From contig JALIRH010000151.1 of NCBI GenBank assembly GCA_023055505.1, positions 377,001 through 441,000 on the forward strand: a DNA stretch of 64,000 bases, written 5' to 3'. Below the pieces are notes generated by a model. It was not told the origin of the DNA. It worked only from the letters and a program-made list of their open reading frames with translations, and searched no databases. Shown piece after piece: positions 49,466-58,127 of the stretch (positions within the stretch are counted from its first letter, which is position 1; each line of letters opens with the position of its first letter). Origin of the DNA: Callipepla californica brunnescens (Eukaryota; Chordata; Aves; Galliformes; Odontophoridae). Made by a program: the position numbers and the translations under genes.

Positions 49466-52400
49466 TGTGCCCCGAGGTGGGGAAAAAAATATGTTTTTAT
49501 TATTTTTTTTATTACTTTTAATTTTCGTGGAACGTGGAAGAAAGTCACAAAGTGAACGTGGAGGAAAAGGAGACGGTGGAGCTGAGAGCATCGGATCGGT
49601 CTGAGAGCGAGTAAGTGATGGGGGGATCCTTTGGGAAGAGCTGGAGCGTTGGGATGGGGACATGGGGACACCGAGGGGGCAGGCTGAGCCCACGGAGCCG
49701 AGTGGGGGTGGGAAACTGAGGCACAGCCCTCCCTGCCCCACGTGGGGTGGGGGAGTGCTGCTGGAGAAGTCGGGTTAGGGATAAAACGTGATAAAACTCG
49801 ACGTGGTGAGGACGCGGTGCTCATTCTGATTGGTATTCCTTGGAAGAGAGATCCCAGCTCCCTTTACCAGCCTTAAAAATGTGCCCTGAATTTATGAAAC
49901 GCAAATGGCTCTGCCCTCCTGGAGGCATCAATCTCTACCATAGGCAGAGGGCTTTTTTTTTTTTTTTGCATCTCGCAGTGTTGGTGGCATGCAGAGATTG
50001 CTGATACCGCTCTTCTGCAAGGAGCAGAGGCAGAGGGACTTTCTTCTTTCTGCATGCTTCAGAAGGAAGTGTCGTTGCAGAGGGCTGTGGAGCACGGGGT
50101 GCTCTGAAATGCTGCCTTGCCCACGAGGTTGGCGTGGGAAGGTCTTGAATGCACCTAGGGCTGTACAACTGTGCATGGAGATGGGTAACGGTGGGATGCG
50201 TCTGGATCTGCGTTCTGGCTGACTTGGAGTGATCAGTTGTGCAGGCTGAGGGATGGATGCTGTGAGCCCCAAACATGCGCTCAGGTGATGCCTTGTTGGC
50301 GTTCTCATCGCTCAGGGCATGTTATTAAACTTCATAAAGCCCCCGTGGGGGAGAGAAAGGGGCGAGTTTTATCCTTCCTCCTTGTGCTTCCAGTCCTGTG
50401 TTCTGGGACGTTGCAGCTCCTCGGTTCAAGGTCTGCAGTACCACCAAGCTGTGGAGCAAAGCTTGTTTTTCCCCAGCTCAGTCCCCATCTGCAAAAGCTG
50501 CTGAGCTCTGCGCTGACTGAGTGCAAAAGTAGCTCCGTTCCCAGTGCTGTGGTGAGAACTGAAGTTAGGTTTGTTGTATTTTTTTTTTTTTCCCCTAGGA
50601 TCTGCCAAGGCAGTAGGGATGGTGCCAACCCATGTTGTCCTGTAGGAGCTGTCCCTGGTCCTCGGGTTGCCCTGCTGGGGGTGGTGATGTATGGGACACC
50701 GCAGTGATGCTTCCAGCATCCTGCAGCTGCTCTGCTCCACCTGAGCAGGAGGATCGAGGAGGGGTTGAACTCAGTGCTCCACAGACAAAGGGGATTGGGT
50801 TTGGGAGTTTCTACTGCGGTCTTTCCTTTCACCACCTTGATGACGTTGTGCTCTGCCTCATAATGAGACGTTAATTATGAAGGGGAACCACACCAGAAGT
50901 TGCTGCTGATGAATGTCTCTTAAATGAGTCTGTACGGTGCTGCATGCAAAGCCATAAAGACGCTGATGACGTTGAGAAAAGGGAGGAAAAAATGGCGTTA
51001 AGTCTGAGAAAAAGAAAACAGGCAGCAAGTTGGAAGGGTTTGGGGAAATTCGGAGCTGTCTGTAAGGTGGTCAGTTATTTTGGGTCCCCTGCATCACTGC
51101 ACATGGCGTGTGTTCTTCCCACCAACAGCAAACTGGTGCTGGGTGGCAATTGGGGCTGAGCCGGGGGATGATTTGCACTTTGCTTGGATGCTTCCGCAGC
51201 TCTTTCATCCCCGTAACATTTTTTATGTGCTGGGGACATACTGTCCACACCTGACAGCAAAAATGGTTTACCTGCATGTGTGCTGGTTGCTCCAGTCTGT
51301 GTTTTTGGGGTTTGTTCCATTTGGAGGTAACAGAGGGATGGTCAACAGCTTGGGAAAGGCAGGAAGGGACAGATTCCTCCCTAACTCCAACCTGCAAGGG
51401 TGTCACCTCCCAGACGTGGTTGGTGCCCATTGAGAAACACGCAGTGTGGTGACGGGCTGTGTGAAATTTGTTTCCTCTTTTCTGCTCAACCTCAGCACTT
51501 TATTGCTCGGTCAAAGATTTATTAGATGGCATTCTTTAAGCTCAGCCCTTACTCACTCTGCTGGTAGGCATTTTCCTAATGCTGTCTCAAGGTGTAGGTG
51601 GGGTTACGGCACTACAGTTGGTTCATGGAGCAGTTTATCTCAAGGACTGTTGATTTACTGGACATTTCTCTAGCAGCAGAAAGAGTTTTGAGTGGTAGAA
51701 GTTCAGCCTTTGCTTTCCTCCCCATTCTTTTCAGCCTTTTTCCAAGGAAAAGCAGAGCAAAGAGGTGGGGGAAAGCTCTGGATCCAATTTCCCACCTGCC
51801 CTACTGATGTTCTGTAGCGTTGTCATTCAGAGTACAAATCTTCAGCACCCATTAAAACCCATTTGATTAAAAACCCACTGAAAAACACAAGACAACTGAA
51901 AACCCTCCTAAGAATCACTGAGGGTGGAACCCCGTGCTTCGGATTCACCTGGGACGCACTGAGACCATTGGTTCCACGTCACCTCACTGCCCCATTTCTC
52001 CCAGTTTAAAAGGACGTTTGGGAGTAAACGTGGCTCCAGAAATGGGGTTTGGAAATGCAGAACGTGGGTCATTACAGCATATGCAGAGCTTCATCCATTG
52101 TTTGCATCGGAGGGTGCAAAAGGGTTTCATGTTGTTTTGACACCCAAAATTTTCCCTATGGCAGATGCGCTTAGAGAAGAATTAAACCCTGGATTGACAG
52201 CTTGCCTAAAATAAAACACGATGGCTGCGTTTTCTTTTCTTTCTCCGCTACAACCACAGGTTTCTTTGTTCTTCACCGTGACAAACAGAGCTTTCTTCCT
52301 CACTGTCACTGTTTGGCGTGGTGAGCTAAATCCTCTTTCATCTTTTTTTCTCCTGCGATGAGGATGCTGCGACGGTGCTCTGGGAGACGCAGCAGCTCGC

Positions 52401-52721
52401 TCTGCTCCAGGATTTAGCTCTGCCCTCAGCTGAGCCAGAGATGCTGCGGAGAGGTTGCCAGGGATGCAGACGCAATCCTACCTCCAGGTTTTTGCTGCAT
52501 CCCCGCCGCCGAGCGAGATATGGATCATACCCAGGATTATCACCCATCCGAGTGGAAGGAGGGGATGTCGAGAGATGTGGGGTTGCATGGGAGATGGATC
52601 TGGGCGCCGGGTTTTCGTGCCGTCTCGGTGCCGTGCGGTGGGAGTGGGGTGTTGAGACCCCCCCAGCGATGGGGGGTGCGGGATTTTTCAGTTCTGGTGC
52701 CGATGCTGTGCTCGTGGTGAG
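49466..52721. other. Gene-free stretch upstream of the tRNA gene
   Basis: Contains T runs at about 49,954-49,968 and 50,580-50,592. No exons or repeats recognised. Sequence just upstream of the tRNA (52,338-52,720) is GC-rich and holds no recognisable gene. Confidence 0.45.
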
Positions 52722-52795
52722 GTCTCTGTGGCGCAATGGACGAGCGCGCTGGACTTCTAATCCAGAGGTTCCGGGTTCGAGTCCCGGCAGAGATG
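52722..52795 (+). tRNA. TRNAR-UCU: tRNA-Arg (anticodon UCU), intronless
   Basis: This 74-base sequence folds as a complete tRNA that decodes AGA. The acceptor stem pairs GTCTCTG with CAGAGAT (G1:U72 wobble), with discriminator G at 52,795. The anticodon stem is CTGGA/TCCAG around loop CTTCTAA, with TCT at 52,756-52,758. The T arm is CCGGG/CCCGG around TTCGAGT. The A box (TGGCGCAATGG) and B box (GGTTCGAGTCC) are intact, and a TTTT Pol III terminator follows at about 52,814. Most vertebrate Arg-UCU genes carry an intron; this one does not. From memory it matches the mammalian intronless neuronal isodecoder (mouse n-Tr20, human Arg-TCT-4-1), which lies near CADM3. Confidence 0.96.
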
Positions 52796-52813
52796 ATCTC
52801 CAGGCAGGTGTCT

Positions 52814-52817
52814 CTTT
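52814..52817 (+). terminator. RNA polymerase III terminator of the tRNA gene
   Basis: The first T4 after the tRNA lies about 19 bases downstream, within CTCTTTTATTTTATG, which offers a second T4 as backup. Confidence 0.7.
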
Positions 52818-53923
52818 TATTTTATGCATATTCCTCCATAAATCCCAATCGGACGCCGTTATAACGCCCCGGAAGGATTGACGTGGGAGGTGATGACTTT
52901 TCACGGCTGCTGGCGCTCATTGTGGTCGTGTGCTCCCCATCCAACGCACATTTCTTCCGTCGTATTCCCCTTCCCTCGTTCCTTTTGGTAGCTCCTGGAT
53001 GCTTTGATGCTTTAACCCTATTTGTTCCCCCAGGACTGCTTGTAGGGCTTCTCTGAAGCTTTAAGAGAACTGCTGTGTTTCCAGCAGAAATCCAGTGGTC
53101 AGGCACTGGTTCAGACCCTTGTGTTGATATTTCCTTGGATAAGTGTGGCTTGTCTTTGTATGGACAAAGAAAAAAGGGCAGTAGGTCTATATTCCGAATT
53201 CCTACCTTACATAAATCCTTTGCAAATGCTCTTGTTATTCATTTTTTTTTTCATGTAGAAGATGCACGTTTGCTGGCAGCCACCTCCATATCCCCATGGA
53301 GGTTCATCTTTGTAAACATCGGCGAAAGAGAAAGATCCGTACCCTACAATAGAGCTTCTTCCCACTCTGTGATCTTGGAAGACTTTTCTCCACTTGAAAA
53401 GTGAGTTTCTCTCCATTGGTGTCAGTGAAGACTATTTTCTGGAAGGATGGGAAGAAAGTCTGAAGAAATCACGCACGTGGACTCGAGGTCCTTCCACTGT
53501 CAGGGGATGACTTGTAGATGGAGCCTAAAGCAGTGGGGAAGGAGGGCAGCAAAAGTCTTCTGTGGGGAGTTTTCATCGCAATCCCTTTCATCTGGATGGA
53601 GAGCGAGAAGAAAAAAGGCCAGCAAGTGCCAACGGCAACCCATGAGGGCTGGAGTCTCCCTGGAACAGAGGATGCATCTCGGTGGGGTCAGGAGGAAACA
53701 GAGACTGTGGGTTCGAAGATCATCTGCTATGAAGTGAGGTGAGGGGGAGAAAAAAGTTGTCCTCAGGCATGGCCATTAGGGCAGCACGAAGGTTTCCGGT
53801 TGGTCTTCCTGGAGTATTACTGAACCAAACCCCATTTCCTTCCTTTGTTCTCAGAAGAGCATCTCCATACAAGGGACGTCTCACCTCTGTGTGGGGACAC
53901 CTCGAGCTAGACGCGTGGTTCGG
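52818..53923. other. Spacer between tRNA-Arg and the FCRL gene
   Basis: It should hold the FCRL promoter and 5' UTR, but no TATA box is evident. 'ctttgttctcag' at about 53,842-53,853 could be the acceptor of a noncoding 5' exon ending with the ATG exon. A plus-strand frame at 53,518-53,742 with a hydrophobic patch has no family match that I recognise. Confidence 0.45.
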
Positions 53924-53954
53924 ATGGCAGTGAGCAGAGCTCTGCTCCTCCTGG
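53924..53954 (+). CDS. FCRL: FCRL exon 1: start and first half of signal peptide
   Basis: ATG at 53,924 opens MAVSRALLLL, then a phase 1 donor (G followed by GTGAGT). No in-frame upstream ATG competes close by, and the leucine run suits a signal peptide core. Confidence 0.88.
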
Positions 53955-56736
53955 GTGAGTGTTCAACTGTGGGTGTGAGGAGTGAGCAGAGGTCCCCAAA
54001 AAGTCCCCCCGAGATTCAGGGAGATGGAGGGAGGGCCAAGGAGGCTTCATCTCCAGCATAGGGTCTATGGGGCACTTGTTCCTTGCGCTGCTTTGGGATG
54101 TGTCTGGAGAGGGGTCGGCTCTGTTTGGGGAAAGAGAGATGTTCGTTTATTCTGTGTGGTTGAGGGGGTTGGGATGGAGCAGTGGTCACCCCACCACAAT
54201 ACAGGCAGAGGGCTTTTTCTGTGGGGTGGTCTCAGGCATTGCCGGGCAGGACGGAAACTCGGGTCCAGCAAGGCTGGGGGGCATGAGCATGGGGTGGGTG
54301 GGGGAGCTGTGCCATGGGGTGCTTTGGGGTGCTAGGAGGCATCTAGGGACCTGGCGGATCTCACCAAGCCCCCCATCACCCCAAGAATGGCTCACATTCA
54401 AGGGCAGGGAACTGCAGAAGACCTGGGGGTGCTGCTTGGAGCTACTCACCCCATCATTTCCTCCTCCTTGCAGCTCAAGCCCTCAGCCTTGCTGGTGAGT
54501 CTCTGCGCTTGCAGCTTCACGGTGTGTGAGGAGGTGTGCTTGGGAATCCCCTTCAGCATCCCTCTTCTTCCCCTATCCCAATGCTTTGGACAGCGTGCTG
54601 CCACACGCTGATCCCTGCTCCGTCCCAATTTCCCCTCCTGCCCAGTTGCAGAGATGGCCCTGCTGACCATGGACCCCCCCTGGAGTGTAATATTCCATGG
54701 GGAAAGCATCACCCTGCGCTGCCAGGGACCCCGTGTGCAGGGGAAGCAGCCCACAGCCTGGTACCACAACGACAAGCTCCTGGAGCTCACAGACACTGAC
54801 ACTTACAGGATCCGGAACGCCAGGTATAAACAGAACGGCAGATACAAGTGCCAGAGCCCCGGCTCCACGTGCAGCAACCCCATCAGCCTGAGCATCTCCT
54901 ATGGTGAGTACTGAGAACTGCCCTGGGACAGACACAGCCCACTCAAAAGGGAAGCAGCATTGTTGGTTTTGGGGTGCTGTGGGCTGAGCTTTGGGGGGAC
55001 TTCTTGCCTCTACATCTCCGCATTGTCCCTCTTTGTTGGAGTAGGGTTGGAACGGGCCCTAAAGGCCACCTCACTCCAATCCCTGCCATGGGCTGGGCTG
55101 CCTAGGTTGCCCAGAGGCCCATCCAGCCCAGCCCTGAACACCCCTAAGGATGAGCATCCACGGTTTCTCCTGGGCAGCCTAACATAGGACTGGACTTTTC
55201 AGGGCTGTGATCTCACTGAATTTCTCATCCACGCCCAAGCCCTTTCCTGTAGGGCAGCATTCATCCCCCTGGTTGTCTCCAGGCCAAGTGCAGGACCTTC
55301 AGCAGCCACCGTCGGGCTCTCTTGCAGACCTCCTGATCCTGCAGGTCCCATCGCATGCAGTGTTTGAGGGAGAGCCACTGCACATGCGGTGCCGGGGATG
55401 GAATGCACTGAGCTTGGCTTCAGTGCGATATTACAGGGATGGAGCTGACATTACCAGACCCTACGCTTCAGCTGAGCAGCTCCTCATCCCCCAGGCCACG
55501 ACCCACCACAGCGGCAGATATCACTGCAGCGCAGAGATGTACTCCAACTTGTCCTTAAAGAAAAGGGAATCCCAGGGTTTCTATGTTTCCATCCGAGGTA
55601 AGAAGTTCCCATCCGTCTTTGGGTTTTCTACCTTCCCTGGGTAGGAGCTGCAGGATGAAGGGTGAGGGTTCAGCTCAGCACTGTGTATCTCATTGCTCAC
55701 TCCCCCACAGTGGAACTGGGGGGGAAAAGATGAAAGTCATGGGTTGGGATCGGTTGGGTCAGCTGTCCCAGATCTGCTTCTTGTGCACACTCAACTCCTC
55801 GCTGGCAGCGCAGATTCCTCCAGGGAAGATGCACCCTGACAACTTCCAGAGGAACTTGTATTACACCTTCAAATCAAAAGAAAAAAGAAAAACCCTATTT
55901 CTTTCTCCTTTCCAGAGCTCTTCACCTCCCCAGTGCTGAGCGTAGCAAGCTCAGCAGAGCCCCTTGAAGGAAGCCCCCTCAACCTGAGCTGCATCACACG
56001 CCTCAGCTCCTACAGACCCCACGCTGTCCTCTGGTACCTCTTCTATAGAAACAGCACAGTCCTTCGAGGTCCCATCGCTTCCTCTGAGTACCAGGTGCCA
56101 GCAGTGGGGCTGGCAGACACGGGGTCCTACTCCTGTGAAGTACGGACAGAGAGCTCCAGCATCCAGAAGCGGAGTCCCCAGATCCCCATCACCATCAGAC
56201 GTGAGTGTGTGGGGTGCTGGGGAGGGGCAGCTTCAACCTGAGCTGCTCTGTGTAGGTTGGCAGCACCTTCACGTGGCTGCGCGATGGCCGGGAGCTGGGT
56301 GCAGGTTTGGGGATGGTGGCTCATCCGTACCCTACATCCTCTGCTCAGATCTTACACCTCTTTCCACGTCCTGCTGGTAGCAGCTGGGAACAGAGGCAGG
56401 ATCTGAGCTGCTGGGTGCAGGACCTGGGCAGAACGCGGTCAGCACGTGCTGCTCTGAGGTTCTCCCCTTCCACCTGAGCCCTGAGAAGGATGTCTTTGGT
56501 TCTTCCCAGGTGTCTCTTCACATTTCTGCAGCCGCGTCAGAGCACTGCTGCTGCTGGCAGCGCTGGGGACCCTCCTGCTGGGGCTGGTTGTTGTCCACGT
56601 CCTCGCTGCGGGGAGCAAAGAGGCGAGAGGAATGAAACAACGAACGGCTGCACGCGTGGATCCATCTGCACAGCATCAGCTGCGCTCCAGAGGCGGATGG
56701 TTGAGGGATGCCTTAAACCCACTGCTCTCTCTGTGA
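53924..56736 (+). CDS. FCRL: Fc receptor-like membrane protein (three Ig domains)
   Basis: A six-exon FcR/FCRL family gene encoding 363 residues. Coding exons are 53,924-53,954, 54,474-54,494, 54,646-54,903, 55,328-55,597, 55,916-56,200 and 56,510-56,736, all joined by phase 1 introns. Residues 1-17 are a signal peptide split by the 21-bp mini-exon that is a hallmark of FcR/FCRL genes. Ig domains cover about 18-103 (C43, C86, extra C93), 104-193 (C125, C170) and 194-288 (C219, W233, C267), each on its own exon. Residues 300-322 form a membrane span, and the tail of about 40 residues has no tyrosine, so no ITIM or ITAM. N-glycosylation sites are at N177, N216 and N239. The order of the D1, D2 and D3 types resembles mammalian Fc receptors. 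Birds are known to have an FcR/FCRL gene; whether this one binds antibody cannot be read from sequence. No AATAAA is obvious downstream. Confidence 0.93.
54474..54494 (+). CDS. FCRL: FCRL exon 2: 21-bp mini-exon
   Basis: Acceptor CTCCTCCTTGCAG and donor GTGAGT flank exactly 21 bases. They add AQALSLA and complete the signal peptide without a frame change. A 21-bp second signal-peptide exon is the defining gene-structure feature of the FcR/FCRL family. Confidence 0.9.
54646..54903 (+). CDS. FCRL: FCRL exon 3: Ig domain D1
   Basis: It encodes the D1-type pattern 'MDPPWSVIFHGESITLRC' ... 'TAWYHNDKLL' ... 'NGRYKCQSPG'. Two acceptors 6 bases apart (exon start 54,646 or 54,652) keep the frame and differ by two residues (VA). 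I chose the first AG after the pyrimidine tract. Confidence 0.88.
55036..55185 (-). repeat. CR1 LINE fragment in FCRL intron 3
   Basis: 'gggttggaacgggccctaaaggccacctcactccaatccctgccatgggctgggctgcctaggttgcccagaggcccatccagcccagccctgaacacccctaagg' is the minus-strand CR1 3' region; the extreme tail is missing. Confidence 0.85.
55328..55597 (+). CDS. FCRL: FCRL exon 4: Ig domain D2
   Basis: It starts 'DLLILQVPSHAVFEGEPLH', the typical opening of FcR D2, the main Fc-contact domain in mammalian FcRs. Cysteines 125 and 170 give the Ig disulfide, with 'SGRYHC' before the second. Exactly 270 bases, phase 1 on both sides. Confidence 0.92.
55916..56200 (+). CDS. FCRL: FCRL exon 5: Ig domain D3
   Basis: It starts 'ELFTSPVLSV', then 'EGSPLNLSC', 'AVLWYLFYRNSTVL' and 'DTGSYSCEV', matching the FCRL/FcgammaRI D3 type. 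The acceptor follows a strong pyrimidine tract, and the donor is C followed by GTGAGT. Confidence 0.92.
56217..56330 (+). pseudogene. Fossil Ig-domain exon in the last FCRL intron
   Basis: Just past the exon 5 donor, one frame reads 'GSFNLSCSV', a TAG stop, then 'VGSTFTWLRDGREL'. This is the B-strand cysteine and C-strand tryptophan pattern of an FCRL Ig domain. Downstream the Ig pattern fades, and no 'DxGxYxC' motif survives in frame. It is best read as the decayed remnant of a further extracellular domain, duplicated or ancestral. Chance similarity is possible because the match covers only about 25 residues. Confidence 0.5.
56510..56736 (+). CDS. FCRL: FCRL exon 6: transmembrane segment and tail
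   Basis: After a short stalk (R289-R299) comes a hydrophobic span of 23 residues with only H318 as a polar residue near its inner end. A basic, tyrosine-free tail ends in TGA at 56,734-56,736. The span lacks the acidic or basic residue usually used to pair with signalling adaptors. Confidence 0.85.
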
Positions 56737-57224
56737 GAGCACCCAGGGAGGGAGTGGAACGAGCGAACCCACGTCCCCTCCCCAATCACAGCATCCTAAA
56801 GACCACGATGGCAGCGCTCTCCCCCTCCCCAACCCATCCCCCGCACAGGAAAGCGATGCCTTTTCCAGGGCACGTCTAACCAAAATCTCTTTTTTTATTT
56901 CTGCTGAAACCCGGTTCCCAGCACTCTCCTCCCCCATCGCTTCGGTGTCTTTTGGACGCATGTTCCCCTCCGCACTGAGCCGGGAATGTTCCCGATGGGA
57001 TCTCCCAGCAGCCCTTGCGTGGGCTCTCGTGCATCTGATTGGTGCAGGGCTGTGGGTAGATTTGCATGGTCCCGCCCCCTTCTGCCACACCCAATCCTGC
57101 CCAACAGGAAGTCGCGTTCTTCTCGCTGGGTCCGCTCTGTGCCACAGCTCTCTATGGTTAACGGTCCTCCACTCTGTCTTACTTAAGCAGCTGTGCCCTG
57201 GGGACCCCTGGAAGCCCCCCAGGA
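56737..57224. other. FCRL 3' flank
   Basis: No AATAAA on the plus strand in the first 200 bases, so the FCRL 3' end is not defined. TTTTTTTATTT at 56,888-56,898 gives an AATAAA on the minus strand but matches no recognised minus-strand exon. Confidence 0.4.
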
Positions 57225-57345
57225 TCTCTGCAGTGTTCCTGGGGGTACCTCCAGGGGTCCGCACCGCTCTGGGCGGCAGTGTCAGGGCCTCACTGCCCTC
57301 TGGGTAAAGGATTTTCCTCCCCACTTCTCCCCTAAATCTCCGCTC
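57225..57345 (-). repeat. CR1 LINE fragment, minus strand
   Basis: 'gtacctccaggggtccgcaccgctctgggcggcagtgtcagggcctcactgccctctgggtaaaggattttcctcc' aligns by eye with 35,560-35,640, a clear minus-strand CR1. Confidence 0.8.
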
Positions 57346-57439
57346 TTTAACTGGGGAGCTGCAGGTGAAGCTGTGCAAGCCAAGCAGAGAGGCACCGATG
57401 GCATCAGCAGTGTAGGGAAAGGGTGTCCTGCTCTGCTTC

Positions 57440-57700
57440 GCGCTCCTCGGGTCACACTTGGAGTGCTGCGCCTAGTCTCACTCTTTGCTATTCAGAAAGG
57501 CTGGAGGTGGACTGGAGAGGGTCCAAAACTGAACCCTAGGATGCTCCAAGGGCTGGTGAGGAGCTGGGCTTATTTAGAAAAGGCTCAGGAGACCTCATCT
57601 CCGTGTCCCAGTGTTTGATGTCTCCAAAGGAGGCAGATGCTCCTCATTTACAGAGAGCCACGTGCAAAAGACAGGGGCCAACAGGCACCGGTGGCACTGG
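57440..57700 (+). repeat. CR1 LINE fragment, plus strand
   Basis: 'cacttggagtgctgcgcctag', 'agaaaggctggaggtggactggagagggtcc', 'gctggtgaggagctgggcttatttagaaaaggctcaggagacctcatc' follow plus-strand CR1 order. It sits head to head with the copy at 57,225-57,345, between the two convergent genes. Confidence 0.75.
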
Positions 57701-57891
57701 AGGAGATTCCAGTTGGAGCCAAGAGGACAATTTTGTTATTGTGATAACACTGAAATGCTGCCCTGAGTCCCCAGGAACGTGGTGGAAGTGCTGGGATGAC
57801 AATACCGTCCCTTCCGTGGGGGCATTGCAGTCAGCACTGTTCTTCGACGCTGCCGCGCACGACTGAGACAGAAAACCGATTGTTAGTCACT

Positions 57892-57897
57892 TTATTG
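57892..57897 (-). terminator. Poly(A) signal AATAAA of the minus-strand secreted-protein gene
   Basis: Reads GCCAATAAAGTG on the minus strand, followed within 30 bases by GT/T-rich sequence (GGTTTTCTGTCT). It defines the 3' end of the gene ending at 57,925. Confidence 0.65.
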
Positions 57898-57924
57898 GCA
57901 GGAGTTCATATTTACAGCAGAATA

Positions 57925-58127
57925 CTAGGAAGTAGGAAAGAACCTAGTCATTACAAAGCTCCTCAGTGTTTGCACAGCTTTTACAGCTCGGGATGGCAGC
58001 ATCCATCTGCTGAAAAAATCTGTGTATAAAATCACAGCCGGACTAAAAACAGAGATGACTGCTTCGTGCAGAGGATGTACTTTCCAGAGCGGTGACGGAA
58101 TCCTTTTCTTCGCACGAGCCGTCGTGT
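57925..58127 (-). CDS. Secreted-protein gene terminal exon (frame uncertain)
   Basis: Acceptor CCTCTTTGCAG is strong. Direct splicing from exon 4 (phase 1) reads from 'DTTARAKKR', a possible furin-type basic site, to TAG at 57,925. A second frame would end at 58,043 in 'SSHLCF' and needs an extra exon such as 58,205-58,283, whose acceptor is poor. Only a transcript can decide. Confidence 0.42.

Noticed and set aside
49094..49824. Minus-strand frames of 215 and 201 codons
   Set aside because: They arise from the C/T-rich strand of a skewed low-complexity region, and two frames are open over the same bases.
1..52700. Exons of CADM3, expected from tRNA synteny
   Set aside because: I searched for its signal peptide, Ig-domain motifs and the C-terminal PDZ-type end EYFI and saw none, so no CADM3 call is made.
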